The notes: a model not told the origin generated them from the sequence alone. Shown: positions 17,566 to 27,330, numbered from the stretch's first letter. The stretch is DNA of 64,000 nt from Bacteroidota bacterium (GCA_026391075.1 JAPLES010000023.1:1-64000); one strand, 5' to 3'. Translations and numbers: made by a program.

Positions 17566-17604
17566 ATTAAAGAGTAAAGGGATAGCGTTGAGCCATCCCT
17601 TTAC
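17566..17604 (-). terminator. Intrinsic terminator between rpsO and pnp
   Basis: A perfect 10-bp stem, gtaaagggat (17574-17583) with atccctttac (17595-17604) and an 11-nt loop, starts 7 bp beyond the rpsO stop. On the minus strand it is followed by TCTTTAATAT, a weak T tract. It may end most rpsO transcripts or act as an attenuator before pnp. Confidence 0.7.
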
Positions 17605-17611
17605 AATTGTG

Positions 17612-17881
17612 TTATTTTCTGATACCTAATTTTTCAATCAACTTACGGTAACCTGTAAGGTCTGTTTTCATTAAATAGTTCAACAATCTTCTGCGTTGAC
17701 CTACCATACGAACTAACGAACGAGTATTGCTATGGTCTTGTTTGTTTGTTCCAAGATGCTCACTTACGTGATTGATTCTCTGAGTGAACAAAGCTATTTG
17801 TGCCTCTGTAGAACCGGTGTTCTTTTCAGACCCACCATACTCTTTAAACAATGTCTTTTTTACTTCTGCGGTTACTTGCAT
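17612..17881 (-). CDS. rpsO: 30S ribosomal protein S15
   Basis: A primary 16S-binding protein of the 30S platform. The start at 17881 ([20 protein letters not shown]) gives 89 residues, the normal length; a ten-residue longer frame lacks support. Family marks are [20 protein letters not shown], the RNA-binding [20 protein letters not shown] segment, and the end [12 protein letters not shown]. It has its own full promoter (17909-17939) and a terminator before pnp. Confidence 0.97.
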   Translation of the reverse strand: MQVTAEVKKTLFKEYGGSEKNTGSTEAQIALFTQRINHVSEHLGTNKQDHSNTRSLVRMVGQRRRLLNYLMKTDLTGYRKLIEKLGIRK

Positions 17882-17908
17882 GACTTCTTCTTTTTTAAAT
17901 TGAGCGCG

Positions 17909-17939
17909 CAAAGATAACAGCGGTTTTTAAAAAACCAAA
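17909..17939 (-). promoter_or_regulatory. Bacteroidota-type promoter of rpsO
   Basis: TTTG (17936-17939 on the plus coordinates, minus strand), a 19-nt spacer and TATCTTTG (17909-17916) form an exact match to TTTG / TAnnTTTG. The leader to the rpsO ATG is about 27 nt. Confidence 0.75.
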
Positions 17940-17966
17940 CGTTCAGCCTTCTCCAAGCCCGAAACC

Positions 17967-18554
17967 TTATTCCTCCCCAAACTTCTGCTTCACTAATTTT
18001 AAAAACATCCGCACCGATTGCGATGTTTCTTCCCATTGATGTTTGTTGAATAATTCTGCACGCACATATTCTTTTGCATCCTCATAATTTGAAACCGAAT
18101 CAATATGTTGAACCGCTTGAGAAAAATTATCAGAGTTCCCTTTGAACAATTCATTCACTAAAACAAACCGTTTATTCATATCTATAAGTTCTTTTAGTGG
18201 TTTGGTGGAAAGGTGTTTATGAATTTCTGTTTTGTTGCTTGTTTTAAGTTTCTCGTTCAACGAACCTGATGAAGGAATTTTTTCATTGATAGAATCTTTA
18301 GTTGCGATTAAGTTTTCGTTCGAAGAAACTACATGAAGCACGGGTTCGTTATTTACCTTGGTAATTTTGGGTTGTTCCTGTTTTAATTCTTTCCCTGCTT
18401 CTGTTTCTTTTACAAGACCACTTTTTAACCGCTCTACTTCTTCATATAAATTACGGATGGTCTGTTTCAACAAATCAAATTCGAGCGGTGTAAGCGATGA
18501 GGAATTTGTAAACTCAGTAATTTTATTCAACAATTCGGATATTTTTGGGCGCAT
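17967..18554 (-). CDS. Conserved hypothetical protein of Bacteroidota
   Basis: 195 residues with no signal peptide or membrane segment. The N-terminal 50 residues are helical and probably coiled coil (FDLLKQTIRNLYEEVERLKS). A variable, charged, serine-rich linker follows. The C-terminal third (LIDMNKRFVLVNELFKGNSD, then YEDAKEYVRAELFNKHQWEE) is a compact helical region that I recognise as recurring in bacteroidete hypothetical proteins with the theme 'INDRF.FINELF.GD'. No function is known to me. It has a good -7 element upstream and stands alone between rpsO and the divergent tdk. Confidence 0.8.
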   Translation of the reverse strand: MRPKISELLNKITEFTNSSSLTPLEFDLLKQTIRNLYEEVERLKSGLVKETEAGKELKQEQPKITKVNNEPVLHVVSSNENLIATKDSINEKIPSSGSLNEKLKTSNKTEIHKHLSTKPLKELIDMNKRFVLVNELFKGNSDNFSQAVQHIDSVSNYEDAKEYVRAELFNKHQWEETSQSVRMFLKLVKQKFGEE

Positions 18555-18573
18555 TCTTTTCGATTTATAAACG

Positions 18574-18581
18574 CAAACATA
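18574..18581 (-). promoter_or_regulatory. -7 promoter element of the 18554 hypothetical gene
   Basis: TATGTTTG on the minus strand is an exact TAnnTTTG match, about 19 nt before the ATG at 18554. No clear TTTG partner is visible at the expected distance. Confidence 0.45.
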
Positions 18582-18643
18582 AGCGGAAAGAAATAAACGA
18601 AGTCAACAGACACCAACTTCGTTTGTCAATATAATATTACGCC

Positions 18644-19219
18644 ATGTTTATAGAACCACTTACAGGTAACACACGCAAAGGATGGATTGAGGTCGTATGT
18701 GGCAGTATGTTTTCGGGTAAAACCGAAGAACTCATAAGGCGCTTGAAGCGCGCAAAAATTGCAAATAAGAAAGTGGAAATTTTTAAACCGGGTATCGACA
18801 CACGTTATCATGATGAAAATGTAGTATCCCATAATGCCAACTCCATTCGTTCCACTCCAATTACTCATTCCGAAAACATTTTGCTGCTCGCAGAAGGAGT
18901 AGATGTAGTGGGTATAGATGAAGCGCAATTTTTAGATGCTGAACTGCCACGGGTTTGCGAACAATTGGCTCAAAAAGGAATTCGTGTGATTGTTGCTGGC
19001 TTGGATATGGATTTTGAAGGCAAGCCTTTTGGTCCAGTTCCTCATTTGCTTTCCATTGCCGATTATATAACAAAGGTGCATGCCATTTGCGTAAAATGTG
19101 GCGATATTGCTCACTTCAGCTACAGAACTTCACAGGACAGGAACAAAATTTTACTAGGTGAAATGGAAAGCTATCAGCCCCGATGTAGAACTTGTTTTTA
19201 CAAGGGCGAAGATGCGTAA
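18644..19219 (+). CDS. tdk: Thymidine kinase
   Basis: Salvage enzyme: thymidine + ATP to dTMP. 191 residues of the type II (TK1-like) family. Walker A is [20 protein letters not shown] (about residues 23-42), the Walker B / catalytic segment is [11 protein letters not shown] (about 87-97), and a lasso/zinc domain has CVKCG and CRTC cysteine pairs. The substrate-binding motif near the end is weakly visible as [11 protein letters not shown]. The gene is divergent from the upstream hypothetical gene, with 89 bp between them. Function is clear. Confidence 0.96.
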   Translation: MFIEPLTGNTRKGWIEVVCGSMFSGKTEELIRRLKRAKIANKKVEIFKPGIDTRYHDENVVSHNANSIRSTPITHSENILLLAEGVDVVGIDEAQFLDAELPRVCEQLAQKGIRVIVAGLDMDFEGKPFGPVPHLLSIADYITKVHAICVKCGDIAHFSYRTSQDRNKILLGEMESYQPRCRTCFYKGEDA

Positions 19220-19379
19220 CTAAGCTCATCTTATCCTACTTGCTAAATGAATTGTCAGAGAATTGTCAATTTCTCAATTATTTTTTGTGATGCAGGGTTT
19301 TTTGTTTTCATTTGCCACTCTTAAATAAAAAAGCAGAATAATTTTAATAACCAAATTCAAAAACGTAAAACGGTACATC

Positions 19380-21377
19380 ATGAAAAAGTTTTTTACACTA
19401 CTTATGTTACTGACAGTCGTATTCTCTATGAATGCGCAACAGTCAATCACAAAAAACGCTATTAGCAAAGGCAATTCGCTGACTAGCCTTAAAAAAGACC
19501 CTTCTATGCATAGCAGAAGACAGGTTCAACCTTCAGCCAACAGAAATTTGCAAACAGCATTCGCTATTGATTATGTAAGCGTTGATGCGCTATATGCTCA
19601 GGCAATAGGTACCGATTTTTATTATGATAACGAATTCTTGCAAAATAATCGTTACAAGAACTCTGATTTTTTTACATTAACTACAGGAGCAATTAACTTT
19701 GATTCTCTTGAATATATTGACGCTACTTCGCAGTTGCCAACTTTTGTTCCGAGAGCAGGTACTACAATTACTCTGGATAGCTTGGATTTTATTTTTCAGC
19801 ATACCAACGCATCTGGAACAAACGATACTATTCACTTAACTGTTTACGACAGAGATTCTTTTAAGGTGAGCAGTTTTACTTTGACTACAGGAAAAATCAC
19901 TAACAATATTGTTTGGGATACTTTTATTGTGGTGAACCAAACCATTCCTACGAATTTTGGTGATGATGGTGCTGGTGGTTTTTTATTTACCGACTTAACT
20001 ATCTATCCTAACAAAACCTTTGCAACCGGAAAAACTTTTGGTTTCAGATTTGAATTTAGTGGTGATACTTCTGATCATTTCTTCCCAATCACTAATTTCC
20101 GCGATGATTGTGGTAACGCTTGCGTAGCCGCACCAACCGCTGCAGATAATCCGTTGAACCTACCAAGCAGTTTGTACTATTTGAATTTGGTTACCTCGGG
20201 TGGAACAAACCTTTCTGGTATTAATCGCGTTGGATACGACTGTAATACAGATGGTATTGCAGGAACTCCTGGACAATGCGAAGAATTTGTTATTCAAAAC
20301 TGGAGAGTTTTGCCTTTCGTAACTGCCGATGTAGCTTTAAGCGCATCGATAATTGCAGACTCGGTAAAAGGTTGTCCTGGAACCGTGCTTAACTTGACAG
20401 CTTTTGGTTTTGGTGCTGACTTTACCAACGGAACCTATTCTTGGTCTACTACTAGCGGTAGCTTGAGCGCACCAAGTGATCAAACAACTTCGTTGACAAT
20501 TGCGGGAAACGCAGTTGTAACGGTAACAGTAACTGATGGTGGAACAAATTCTGCTACAGCTTCTGTAACTATTACTTCGAACGGAATTACAGTTACTATT
20601 ACGGATGCAAATCCGATTACTTTGGCGTGCGGTGGAAGTTCTACTATTCATACAACGGTGGCGGGCGTTACAACCGGCAAAACTTATGCATGGAGCAATA
20701 GTTCTTTAACAACGGCTAGTCTTTTGGTTTCTACTTCGGGACACTACGTAGTTACGGTTACTAATAACAAAGGCTGCTCTGCAACCGCAGATATAAATGT
20801 GAATTATAACGGAGTTTCAAACAACGTTAATTTCAATACTCCATCTGGTGGTGCAAACTGTCAAGGGTCACCTGTTTGCTTTACAAATTTAGCTACTAAT
20901 CAAACTGGTTGGAATCAAACTTGGGATTTTACAGGTCAAGGTGGTTTGGGCTTTACTAACTGCTACACTTACATTAGCCCGGGAGTATATAATGTTACTT
21001 TAACAATGGATAGTGCAGGTTGCACCTTCATTTCACCTTCACATTCAGTTACAGTGACTGCAACACAAACGGTTAATCCTGGTGCTCCTTGTTACACTGG
21101 TGTTGGAATCGCTGAAATTGATTTCAGTAATGGTGTTAGCATAGTTCCAAATCCTACACATGGTAATGTGGCTGTTACTGTAAACGGAGTAGAGAAAAAC
21201 ATCTCTATTAAAGTTTACAACGTTATTGGTTCAGAAGTTAAATCATTTATTGGTTCTGATGTTTCCTCTGTCTTTACCAAGACTTTTGATTTAAGCGATT
21301 TAGCTAATGGTACTTACTTAGTGAAAGTTCAAAGTGCCGAAAACATAGCCATCAAGAGATTGACTCTTAGCAAATAA
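19380..21377 (+). CDS. T9SS-secreted protein with Ig/PKD-like domains and C-terminal sorting domain
   Basis: 665 residues. The signal peptide is MKKFFTLLMLLTVVFSMNAQ. The N-terminal half (about 60-310) is beta-rich with unrecognised function, including cysteine-containing loops such as DDCGNACVAAP. The middle (about 330-500) looks Ig/PKD-like (ASVTITSNGITVTITDANPI; GHYVVTVTNNKGCSATADIN). The C-terminus (about 590-665) is a Por-type T9SS sorting domain: VSIVPNPTHGNVAVTVNG, then IKVYNVIGSEVKSF, then LANGTYLVKVQSAENIAIKR. It should pass through the inner membrane by Sec and the outer membrane by T9SS, then be released or anchored. It is followed by a strong terminator. The role is unknown; adhesion or an extracellular enzyme are both possible. 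Confidence 0.85.
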   Translation: MKKFFTLLMLLTVVFSMNAQQSITKNAISKGNSLTSLKKDPSMHSRRQVQPSANRNLQTAFAIDYVSVDALYAQAIGTDFYYDNEFLQNNRYKNSDFFTLTTGAINFDSLEYIDATSQLPTFVPRAGTTITLDSLDFIFQHTNASGTNDTIHLTVYDRDSFKVSSFTLTTGKITNNIVWDTFIVVNQTIPTNFGDDGAGGFLFTDLTIYPNKTFATGKTFGFRFEFSGDTSDHFFPITNFRDDCGNACVAAPTAADNPLNLPSSLYYLNLVTSGGTNLSGINRVGYDCNTDGIAGTPGQCEEFVIQNWRVLPFVTADVALSASIIADSVKGCPGTVLNLTAFGFGADFTNGTYSWSTTSGSLSAPSDQTTSLTIAGNAVVTVTVTDGGTNSATASVTITSNGITVTITDANPITLACGGSSTIHTTVAGVTTGKTYAWSNSSLTTASLLVSTSGHYVVTVTNNKGCSATADINVNYNGVSNNVNFNTPSGGANCQGSPVCFTNLATNQTGWNQTWDFTGQGGLGFTNCYTYISPGVYNVTLTMDSAGCTFISPSHSVTVTATQTVNPGAPCYTGVGIAEIDFSNGVSIVPNPTHGNVAVTVNGVEKNISIKVYNVIGSEVKSFIGSDVSSVFTKTFDLSDLANGTYLVKVQSAENIAIKRLTLSK

Positions 21378-21400
21378 TTATTGTTGCCACAATAACAGAA

Positions 21401-21428
21401 AGCCCTGCGAAAGCGGGGCTTTTTTTTT
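21401..21428 (+). terminator. Intrinsic terminator after the 19380 secreted-protein gene
   Basis: The stem agccctgc/gcggggct (one G-U pair) is closed by a GAAA tetraloop and followed directly by eight T residues. It is a textbook rho-independent terminator 23 bp past the stop. Confidence 0.92.
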
Positions 21429-21660
21429 ACTATTCCCCCCCTATCTTACAGAGTTCTGACATAAAGAATCACGCGCGCCTTATATTATATATTGTCTTCA
21501 ATTTTACGGCCTCGCAATCGGCCTTCGGTTTTCGGGCATGTGGGATCGAACTTCTTAGGTCTTTCAACTTCCATCCTCTTTATTCTGTCCAACATCTATA
21601 GTCTAATTACTTCCTTTTCTCTTTGCTGATAAAATTTACTTTTACCTAAAATCTATTTAC
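21429..21660. other. Intergenic region without a recognised gene
   Basis: No supported reading frame is present. A segment at about 21506-21560 contains ggcc...ggcc symmetry and, on the minus strand, AGTTCGATCCCACATG, which resembles a tRNA T-arm but has no complete cloverleaf. The final 60 bp before 21661 are T/C-rich and may hold the promoter of the following two genes. No exact TAnnTTTG was found. Confidence 0.4.
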
Positions 21661-22062
21661 ATGAAATACATTCTTCTTCTTCTGTTTTCACTCACCATCA
21701 TTTTTGCTGATGCCGGCAATCTAAATTCAACTCAATTAACCGGTACTTGGAAAATGACTGCTGTAAAAATTACAAAACTCGGCAAAACGGCTACCGCCAA
21801 AACCAAAACCGATTGTGAACTCTGCGACCTTTATATCGACAAAATCGGTTTGACTTTTGGTGCCGATGGCAAAGTAAACTACAGCAACTTCGGCAATCCC
21901 ACAGAGGTAAAATTTGAACTAAACGGAAACATAGTTTCGCTTTACACCATGGTAAACGGTTTGCGCAACGCGTTAGATTTTACGGCTGTCTTAAAAAATG
22001 AAACACTTACGCTCTCTCATATCTCGCCCCAATCTGTTGAAACCTATATCCTCACTAAATAA
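21661..22062 (+). CDS. Small exported lipocalin-like protein
   Basis: 133 residues with the signal peptide MKYILLLLFSLTIIFADAG. The mature part opens with LTGTWKMTAVKI and has alternating beta strands (IGLTFGADGKVNYS; NIVSLYTMVNG), the general pattern of small lipocalin-like domains in Bacteroidota. A CELC pair (TDCELCDLY) could form a disulfide. The stop is 10 bp before the start of the 1750-residue surface protein on the same strand, so the two probably share a transcript. The ligand is unknown. The lipocalin assignment is by pattern only. Confidence 0.65.
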   Translation: MKYILLLLFSLTIIFADAGNLNSTQLTGTWKMTAVKITKLGKTATAKTKTDCELCDLYIDKIGLTFGADGKVNYSNFGNPTEVKFELNGNIVSLYTMVNGLRNALDFTAVLKNETLTLSHISPQSVETYILTK

Positions 22063-22072
22063 TTTTTCCTTT

Positions 22073-25000
22073 ATGAAGAAGCTCTACTTTTTAATTGCGC
22101 TGTTCTGCTGCACCTCGTTTCTCTCTGTTGCTCAAAATGTAAACCTGCAAGTAGTGGTTACCAAATTGGAACGCACTGCATATGTAGATTGCGGCTTATG
22201 TGGCGATCCCGATCCTACCTGGAAAATTCAGGGAACGCACAATGGACTTGGTGCCTTAACCTTTGGCCCTTATTGCTGGCATTATGCCGATATGAATCCT
22301 ACCCTTTGGGATATTGCCGATTACAATATCATGAATATCGTAAACACAAATGCTACTACATTCACGCTTGGTTTTAATGATGCTTTTGAAAAAAGTTGCA
22401 GCAACAATAACTGTACGTATGAAGCGTATAATTTTTTCACCTGCTTTCCTTCGGTAAATGGCGATAGCAGAAGATGTCAAAATACTTCTCTGGTAAATTC
22501 AAATTTTCGAACAACTGCACCTTGCCAATGGCACACTCAAAATTCTGCCTTTTGTGGCGATTATCGATTTGAGTACTCTTTCTACTGGTCGTTCAATTAT
22601 GCACCTTCGTTAGTTCTTCAGCCTGCGCCTAGCGCACTGCTGTGTTTGGGCACTAACACAACATTAACGGTGGTAGCCGCTACTGATATTAACGGATGGA
22701 ACACAGGCGTAAATTATCAATGGCAAATGTCTACCAGCACAGCTTGTCCTGGTACAGCATGGACAGATATACTCGGTGCTACATCCAATATTTTTACGCC
22801 ATCCGAAATTCCCGGAACACGCTTATATCGTTGCAAAGTAACTTCTAGCTGCAATCCCGATTTTTCGAGCAACACCACTATTTCAAATTGTTCAGTGGTT
22901 ACTTATAATCCTATTGGCTCCCCTGGAGATTTAGTGCCCGATATTGTTTCTGGAATTTGTGGTTCAACTGTTTTGCCAGGCTCGGTGCATCAATTAGGAA
23001 TTCTTACTCCGCCTAATGCAGGTGCTGTTTTAGGTGCTACTGATTACGCCTGGACAGCCGATGGCGGTTCTCCCTTAACGTTCAATGGACAAAATTTTAC
23101 ATGGACTGCGCCAACCAATCCCGGCACATACACCATCAACTTAACTTACATTGATAACTGTCCTCAACCCGATGCGCTGGCAAATGCCTGTGTAGTGAAT
23201 GTGGGTTCTGCAACATGCGATTTTGCTTATGTGGCCACTTACGGTCAAGATTCTGTTTATCGTGGCGGACCCGATAATCCATACAAAACTTTAGAGTATA
23301 CCTTGACACAACTCAACGGCAGAAAATACATACGCATGGCTACTGGCGTTTACAACGAAACCAATCCTCTGCATCTGCAAAACGATTTAGTTATTGAAGG
23401 AGGATACAAAGTAGTTGGAAATATTTGGTCGAAAAACAATTCAGATTCTACAACCATCATTGGAAACGGATTAGAAACTATAAGTGGCGATGTGGCACAC
23501 CGCGTTTGTTTTATTTCTGATGCAAACACCAATTGGCGTTTGCAGGACTTAGTCATCAAAACTTCCGATGTTTCATTTACTACAACTAACGGAAAAGGAT
23601 ATTCTAACTACGCATTGCTCGCAGTAAATAATTCTTCGGGCTTCGAAATTGTTCGTTGTAAAATTACTTCAGGTAATTCGGCCAAAGGAGTTAATGGTAG
23701 CACTCCCGGTGGAGCAGGTGGAGCAGGTGGAGCAGGAACCGGAGGCGGTGGTGGCGGTGGAAGTACCCAAGCTTGCAACGGTAGCGGCACTAATGGTTCA
23801 GGAGGCACGGTAGGAAACGGTGGAGCCTCGGCAGGTGGTGCAGGTAGTGCTTGTGGCGGAAGTGGCTGCAATTTTTTTGGATGTAACGCCAGTGGATGTA
23901 ATGCTGGGGGCGGAAGCGGTGGAGGTAACGGAGCCACAGGTGCTGGATATGCAGCAGGCGTTCGACCCTTAACTCCCGCTGTTACTTCGCCCTATTATAT
24001 TCCCGCAAGTCAATCACTGCCTGGTTCAAATGGTTTTGGTGGTGGCGGTGGTGGTGGTGGTGGTGGTGGCGATGTAGGTACATGTTGCACTTGCGGTTGC
24101 GGCTCTGGCGCACCTAATGGTGGCGGTGGTGGAAATGGCGGTGCCGGTGGATTGCCCGGTAGCGGTGGATTTGGCGGTGGTGGTTCATTCGGAATTTTTG
24201 CTTCGGGTGGTTCTACAGGAACATTGACCACAACTTTAGTTACTGCCGGAAATTTTGGACTAGGTGGTGATGGTGCAGCAGGGCAAACTGGCGCAGGTGG
24301 ACAGCCCGGTGCTAACGGAGTTAACCACGGTGGATGCGATGGTGGTGTAGGTGGTAACGGTGGAGCAGGAGGTACTGGTGGCAATGGCGGAAGAGGACAA
24401 GATGGTGCAAACGGTTTAAGTCAGAATATTGCCACTGCAGGTGGTGCGCTTATCACCGGTTCTTCTACCGGAGTGCCGAATACTTTTGTGGTCGCAATAA
24501 ATTATCAAAACGCAAAAGCTTGTATCAATTCAGAAATTGAATTGACAAAATCTTCAGGCGTGTGGACCCTCCCCGGTGGAATGAATTTTGTAAATGATAT
24601 GCGCGATGTCCCAGCAGGTTTTGCTATTTCAAGTTACAATGCATCTAGCAGTCCGCTCTTGGTTTATGTAACTACACCTTCGGTTACTTACGATTTAACT
24701 ATCAACGGAAATGTGTATGCAAAATATATTTCAATAGCCTCCGACAACCGCGCGTTGCCGGCCATTTCAAATTCTTCTTCTATCATTTGTTTAGATGGAA
24801 TTGATTCGCTCACTGCAACACATTGGGGCACCGAAGTAGAATACGATTGGAGAATTTATCAGGGAACCAACGTCAACTCTCCGCTTTATCAATCTTCGCT
24901 ACCAAGTCCTGTAATTAATTTTTACGGCTTTGCTGCGGGGCTTTATACCATTCGCTACCGCGTCCGCGAAAGCTGTTGCGGTTGGAGCAAACCTGTTTTT

Positions 25001-27325
25001 GATACGCTTCGCATTATGCCGTTGCCAACTTTGTATAATGTTTATGGTGGCGGATATTATTGCCCGGGGTCAACGGGAGCAATCGTAAATCTCAGCGGCT
25101 CTGAGCCGGGTGTAAAATATATTTTGTTGTATAACGGTAATGCGGTTGACTCGCTCATAGGCAGCGGTGGACCATTAGCTTTTGCAGCACAAACAGGTAT
25201 TGGAAATTACACGGTAGTTGCTGTTCGTTTCACCGGTTGCGCGGCCGATATGTTTGGCACAGCAAGCATTGGAATGTATCCTGCACCACAAGCATTTAAT
25301 GTTTCGGGTAATGATACACTTTGCATTCAGGGCGCCAATCTTTCTGCCACCGTTACACTCGATGGTTCTGAATTAGGAACCAATTATCAATTGATTAGAA
25401 ACGGAATTATTCCGGTGGGTGCACCAATTCCCGGAAGCGGTTTGGCTTTGCAATTCACTAACATAACTTCCATTGGAGTTTATACGGTGTTCGCTTCCAA
25501 TCCTACTACAGGTTGCACAGCATCAATGAACGACAGTGCCGTTATTGATTATGCTCCTCCTATTACTGCTGCAAATGTGGTGGGCGGTGGTGCATATTGC
25601 TTTGGCGATTCTGGTGTAGTAATAGGTTTAGATGCTTCGGAACTCGGAACAGTTTATCAATTGTTGCAAGGCGGTGTATTGCCATCTGCTACTCCAATTT
25701 TTGGAACAGGCAGTGCAATTAATTTTAATCGTGTAACTGTTGCAGGATATTACAAAGTGAAAGCAACAAGTGCCTTTGGTTGCGAAAGTTGGATGACCGA
25801 TTCGGCTTGGGTGAAGGTATTGACCTTGCCTACCATTACCTCGGTAAGTGCCAGCGATGTGGTGTGCGCAGGAAATACAAACGGAGTAATTACCATTGGC
25901 GGTGTAACACAAAATGGTTCGCTTGTTTATTCCATTGATAGTGCAGCAAATTATTCTGCCAGTAATGTTTTTGTTGGTCTTTCGGTTTCAGCATACAATG
26001 TTTTTATAAAGGACGATAGCGGATGTGTAGCGCGTTATGTGGTTAATCCGGTGCAGGTGAAAAATCCAATCACGGTTCCGTTGGTGATTACTTCTGTAAT
26101 AGTTAGCGATTTAAAATGCGCTGGCGATTCAAGCGGCACTATTACTATTCATGCCATTACACCAAACGGCTCTATCATTTATTCTATTGACAGCGCCTTG
26201 AATTATTCAGCCAACAATATTTTCACTTCGCTTCCAGCTGCTTACTACAATGTAGTAGTGAAAGATGATAGCGGTTGCGTGGCGCGTTATGTTGGTAATC
26301 CTGTGGAAGTGGCAAGTCCATCGGAACTTGTTCTTTCCATGCACGGTGTTAGTCCCGATTGTTTTGGTAACCGCACAGGTTCGGCTACAGTGGTTGCCAG
26401 TGGAGGAAGTCCGGGCTATTCTTATACATGGAACACCTCTCCATCTGATATTGATTTTACCGTTGATAATTTAGGCGGCAACTCAACTTACTCCGTTACG
26501 GTGATGGATAGAAATAATTGCACCGCAGAAAAATCGGTAACGCTTACCGAGCCAAGTCAAGTAGTAGTTAATGTGTTTCCGAGCAATGTAAAATGCTTTG
26601 AAGGCAACAATGGCTCCGTAATTATAAGCGCAACGGGAGGTTTATCACCTTACGATTATTACCTCAATGGTATTTATCAGTTTGACAGTATTTACAACGG
26701 GCTTACAGCAGGAAATTATTTAGCCACTGCTCAAGATGCAAATCATTGTGTAGGCTCCGCTACTTTTTCTATTACACAGCCACAAGCGTTCAACGTTTTT
26801 GCTGGCGTTGATATTATTTCATCACACGGGCAAACAGTGCAATTGCTTGGAACAGCTTACTCCCTCAATGGCATAATTGGTTACCACTGGTCGCCAAACT
26901 TCCATATTGATTGCGACACATGCGCGCAACCAATGGTGAGTCCTGATACCACTACTACTTACATTCTTACAGTAATAGATGGCGATAGTTGCGTAGGTTA
27001 CGATTCAGTAATTGTTTATGTAAAACATAACGGTCCCTATTTTATTCCTACAGCTTTTACACCAAACGATGATAAGCTGAACGACTACTTTGAATTTAAT
27101 ATTCTGGGTGCAGAGGTAGTGGAGGTGAGTATTTTTAACCGTTGGGGCGAGCAGGAATATTTCAATGCTAATCAGCACAATGGCATTTTAAATAATGGTG
27201 ATGCCTGGGACGGAAAAAAGAACGGCAAGTTCATGTCGTTTGATACTTATACTTATCAATTGAAGATTCATTATTTCGATGGCACCGATGATGTGATTAG
27301 CGGAACGGTGACTTTGATGAAGTAA
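22073..27325 (+). CDS. Giant T9SS/gliding-associated surface protein with beta-helix, glycine-rich and SprB-repeat regions
   Basis: 1750 residues from the ATG at 22073 (signal peptide MKKLYFLIALFCCTSFLSVA). A 25-codon longer frame is unsupported. Order: a cysteine-rich N-terminal domain (about 25-180), Ig-like segments (about 185-380), and a segment like DUF1565/parallel beta-helix proteins (about 383-538, GPDNPYKTLEYTLTQLNG). Next come a glycine-rich region (about 540-785, runs of GGAGG and GGGGGG with scattered cysteines) and several Ig-like repeats containing S/A-ELGT-YQL motifs. Four SprB-type repeats follow (about 1260-1570), two of them near-identical. Last is a CHU_C gliding-associated domain (AFTPNDDKLNDYFEFNILGA, NRWGEQEY, WDGKKNGK). 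It should be exported by T9SS and displayed on the cell surface, with adhesion or matrix as the likely role. It shares a transcript with the small lipocalin-like gene and ends at a strong terminator. Confidence 0.88.
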   Translation: MKKLYFLIALFCCTSFLSVAQNVNLQVVVTKLERTAYVDCGLCGDPDPTWKIQGTHNGLGALTFGPYCWHYADMNPTLWDIADYNIMNIVNTNATTFTLGFNDAFEKSCSNNNCTYEAYNFFTCFPSVNGDSRRCQNTSLVNSNFRTTAPCQWHTQNSAFCGDYRFEYSFYWSFNYAPSLVLQPAPSALLCLGTNTTLTVVAATDINGWNTGVNYQWQMSTSTACPGTAWTDILGATSNIFTPSEIPGTRLYRCKVTSSCNPDFSSNTTISNCSVVTYNPIGSPGDLVPDIVSGICGSTVLPGSVHQLGILTPPNAGAVLGATDYAWTADGGSPLTFNGQNFTWTAPTNPGTYTINLTYIDNCPQPDALANACVVNVGSATCDFAYVATYGQDSVYRGGPDNPYKTLEYTLTQLNGRKYIRMATGVYNETNPLHLQNDLVIEGGYKVVGNIWSKNNSDSTTIIGNGLETISGDVAHRVCFISDANTNWRLQDLVIKTSDVSFTTTNGKGYSNYALLAVNNSSGFEIVRCKITSGNSAKGVNGSTPGGAGGAGGAGTGGGGGGGSTQACNGSGTNGSGGTVGNGGASAGGAGSACGGSGCNFFGCNASGCNAGGGSGGGNGATGAGYAAGVRPLTPAVTSPYYIPASQSLPGSNGFGGGGGGGGGGGDVGTCCTCGCGSGAPNGGGGGNGGAGGLPGSGGFGGGGSFGIFASGGSTGTLTTTLVTAGNFGLGGDGAAGQTGAGGQPGANGVNHGGCDGGVGGNGGAGGTGGNGGRGQDGANGLSQNIATAGGALITGSSTGVPNTFVVAINYQNAKACINSEIELTKSSGVWTLPGGMNFVNDMRDVPAGFAISSYNASSSPLLVYVTTPSVTYDLTINGNVYAKYISIASDNRALPAISNSSSIICLDGIDSLTATHWGTEVEYDWRIYQGTNVNSPLYQSSLPSPVINFYGFAAGLYTIRYRVRESCCGWSKPVFDTLRIMPLPTLYNVYGGGYYCPGSTGAIVNLSGSEPGVKYILLYNGNAVDSLIGSGGPLAFAAQTGIGNYTVVAVRFTGCAADMFGTASIGMYPAPQAFNVSGNDTLCIQGANLSATVTLDGSELGTNYQLIRNGIIPVGAPIPGSGLALQFTNITSIGVYTVFASNPTTGCTASMNDSAVIDYAPPITAANVVGGGAYCFGDSGVVIGLDASELGTVYQLLQGGVLPSATPIFGTGSAINFNRVTVAGYYKVKATSAFGCESWMTDSAWVKVLTLPTITSVSASDVVCAGNTNGVITIGGVTQNGSLVYSIDSAANYSASNVFVGLSVSAYNVFIKDDSGCVARYVVNPVQVKNPITVPLVITSVIVSDLKCAGDSSGTITIHAITPNGSIIYSIDSALNYSANNIFTSLPAAYYNVVVKDDSGCVARYVGNPVEVASPSELVLSMHGVSPDCFGNRTGSATVVASGGSPGYSYTWNTSPSDIDFTVDNLGGNSTYSVTVMDRNNCTAEKSVTLTEPSQVVVNVFPSNVKCFEGNNGSVIISATGGLSPYDYYLNGIYQFDSIYNGLTAGNYLATAQDANHCVGSATFSITQPQAFNVFAGVDIISSHGQTVQLLGTAYSLNGIIGYHWSPNFHIDCDTCAQPMVSPDTTTTYILTVIDGDSCVGYDSVIVYVKHNGPYFIPTAFTPNDDKLNDYFEFNILGAEVVEVSIFNRWGEQEYFNANQHNGILNNGDAWDGKKNGKFMSFDTYTYQLKIHYFDGTDDVISGTVTLMK

Positions 27326-27330
27326 ACTCC

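Noticed and set aside
21533..21560. tRNA T-arm-like sequence (AGTTCGATCCCACATG on the minus strand)
   Set aside because: No matching acceptor, D or anticodon stems could be found around it; at most a remnant or chance match.
23608..24384. Two long proline-rich reading frames on the minus strand (23608-23937 and 24010-24384)
   Set aside because: They are the complement of the glycine-rich GGN codon runs of the giant surface protein; no start context or protein family supports them.
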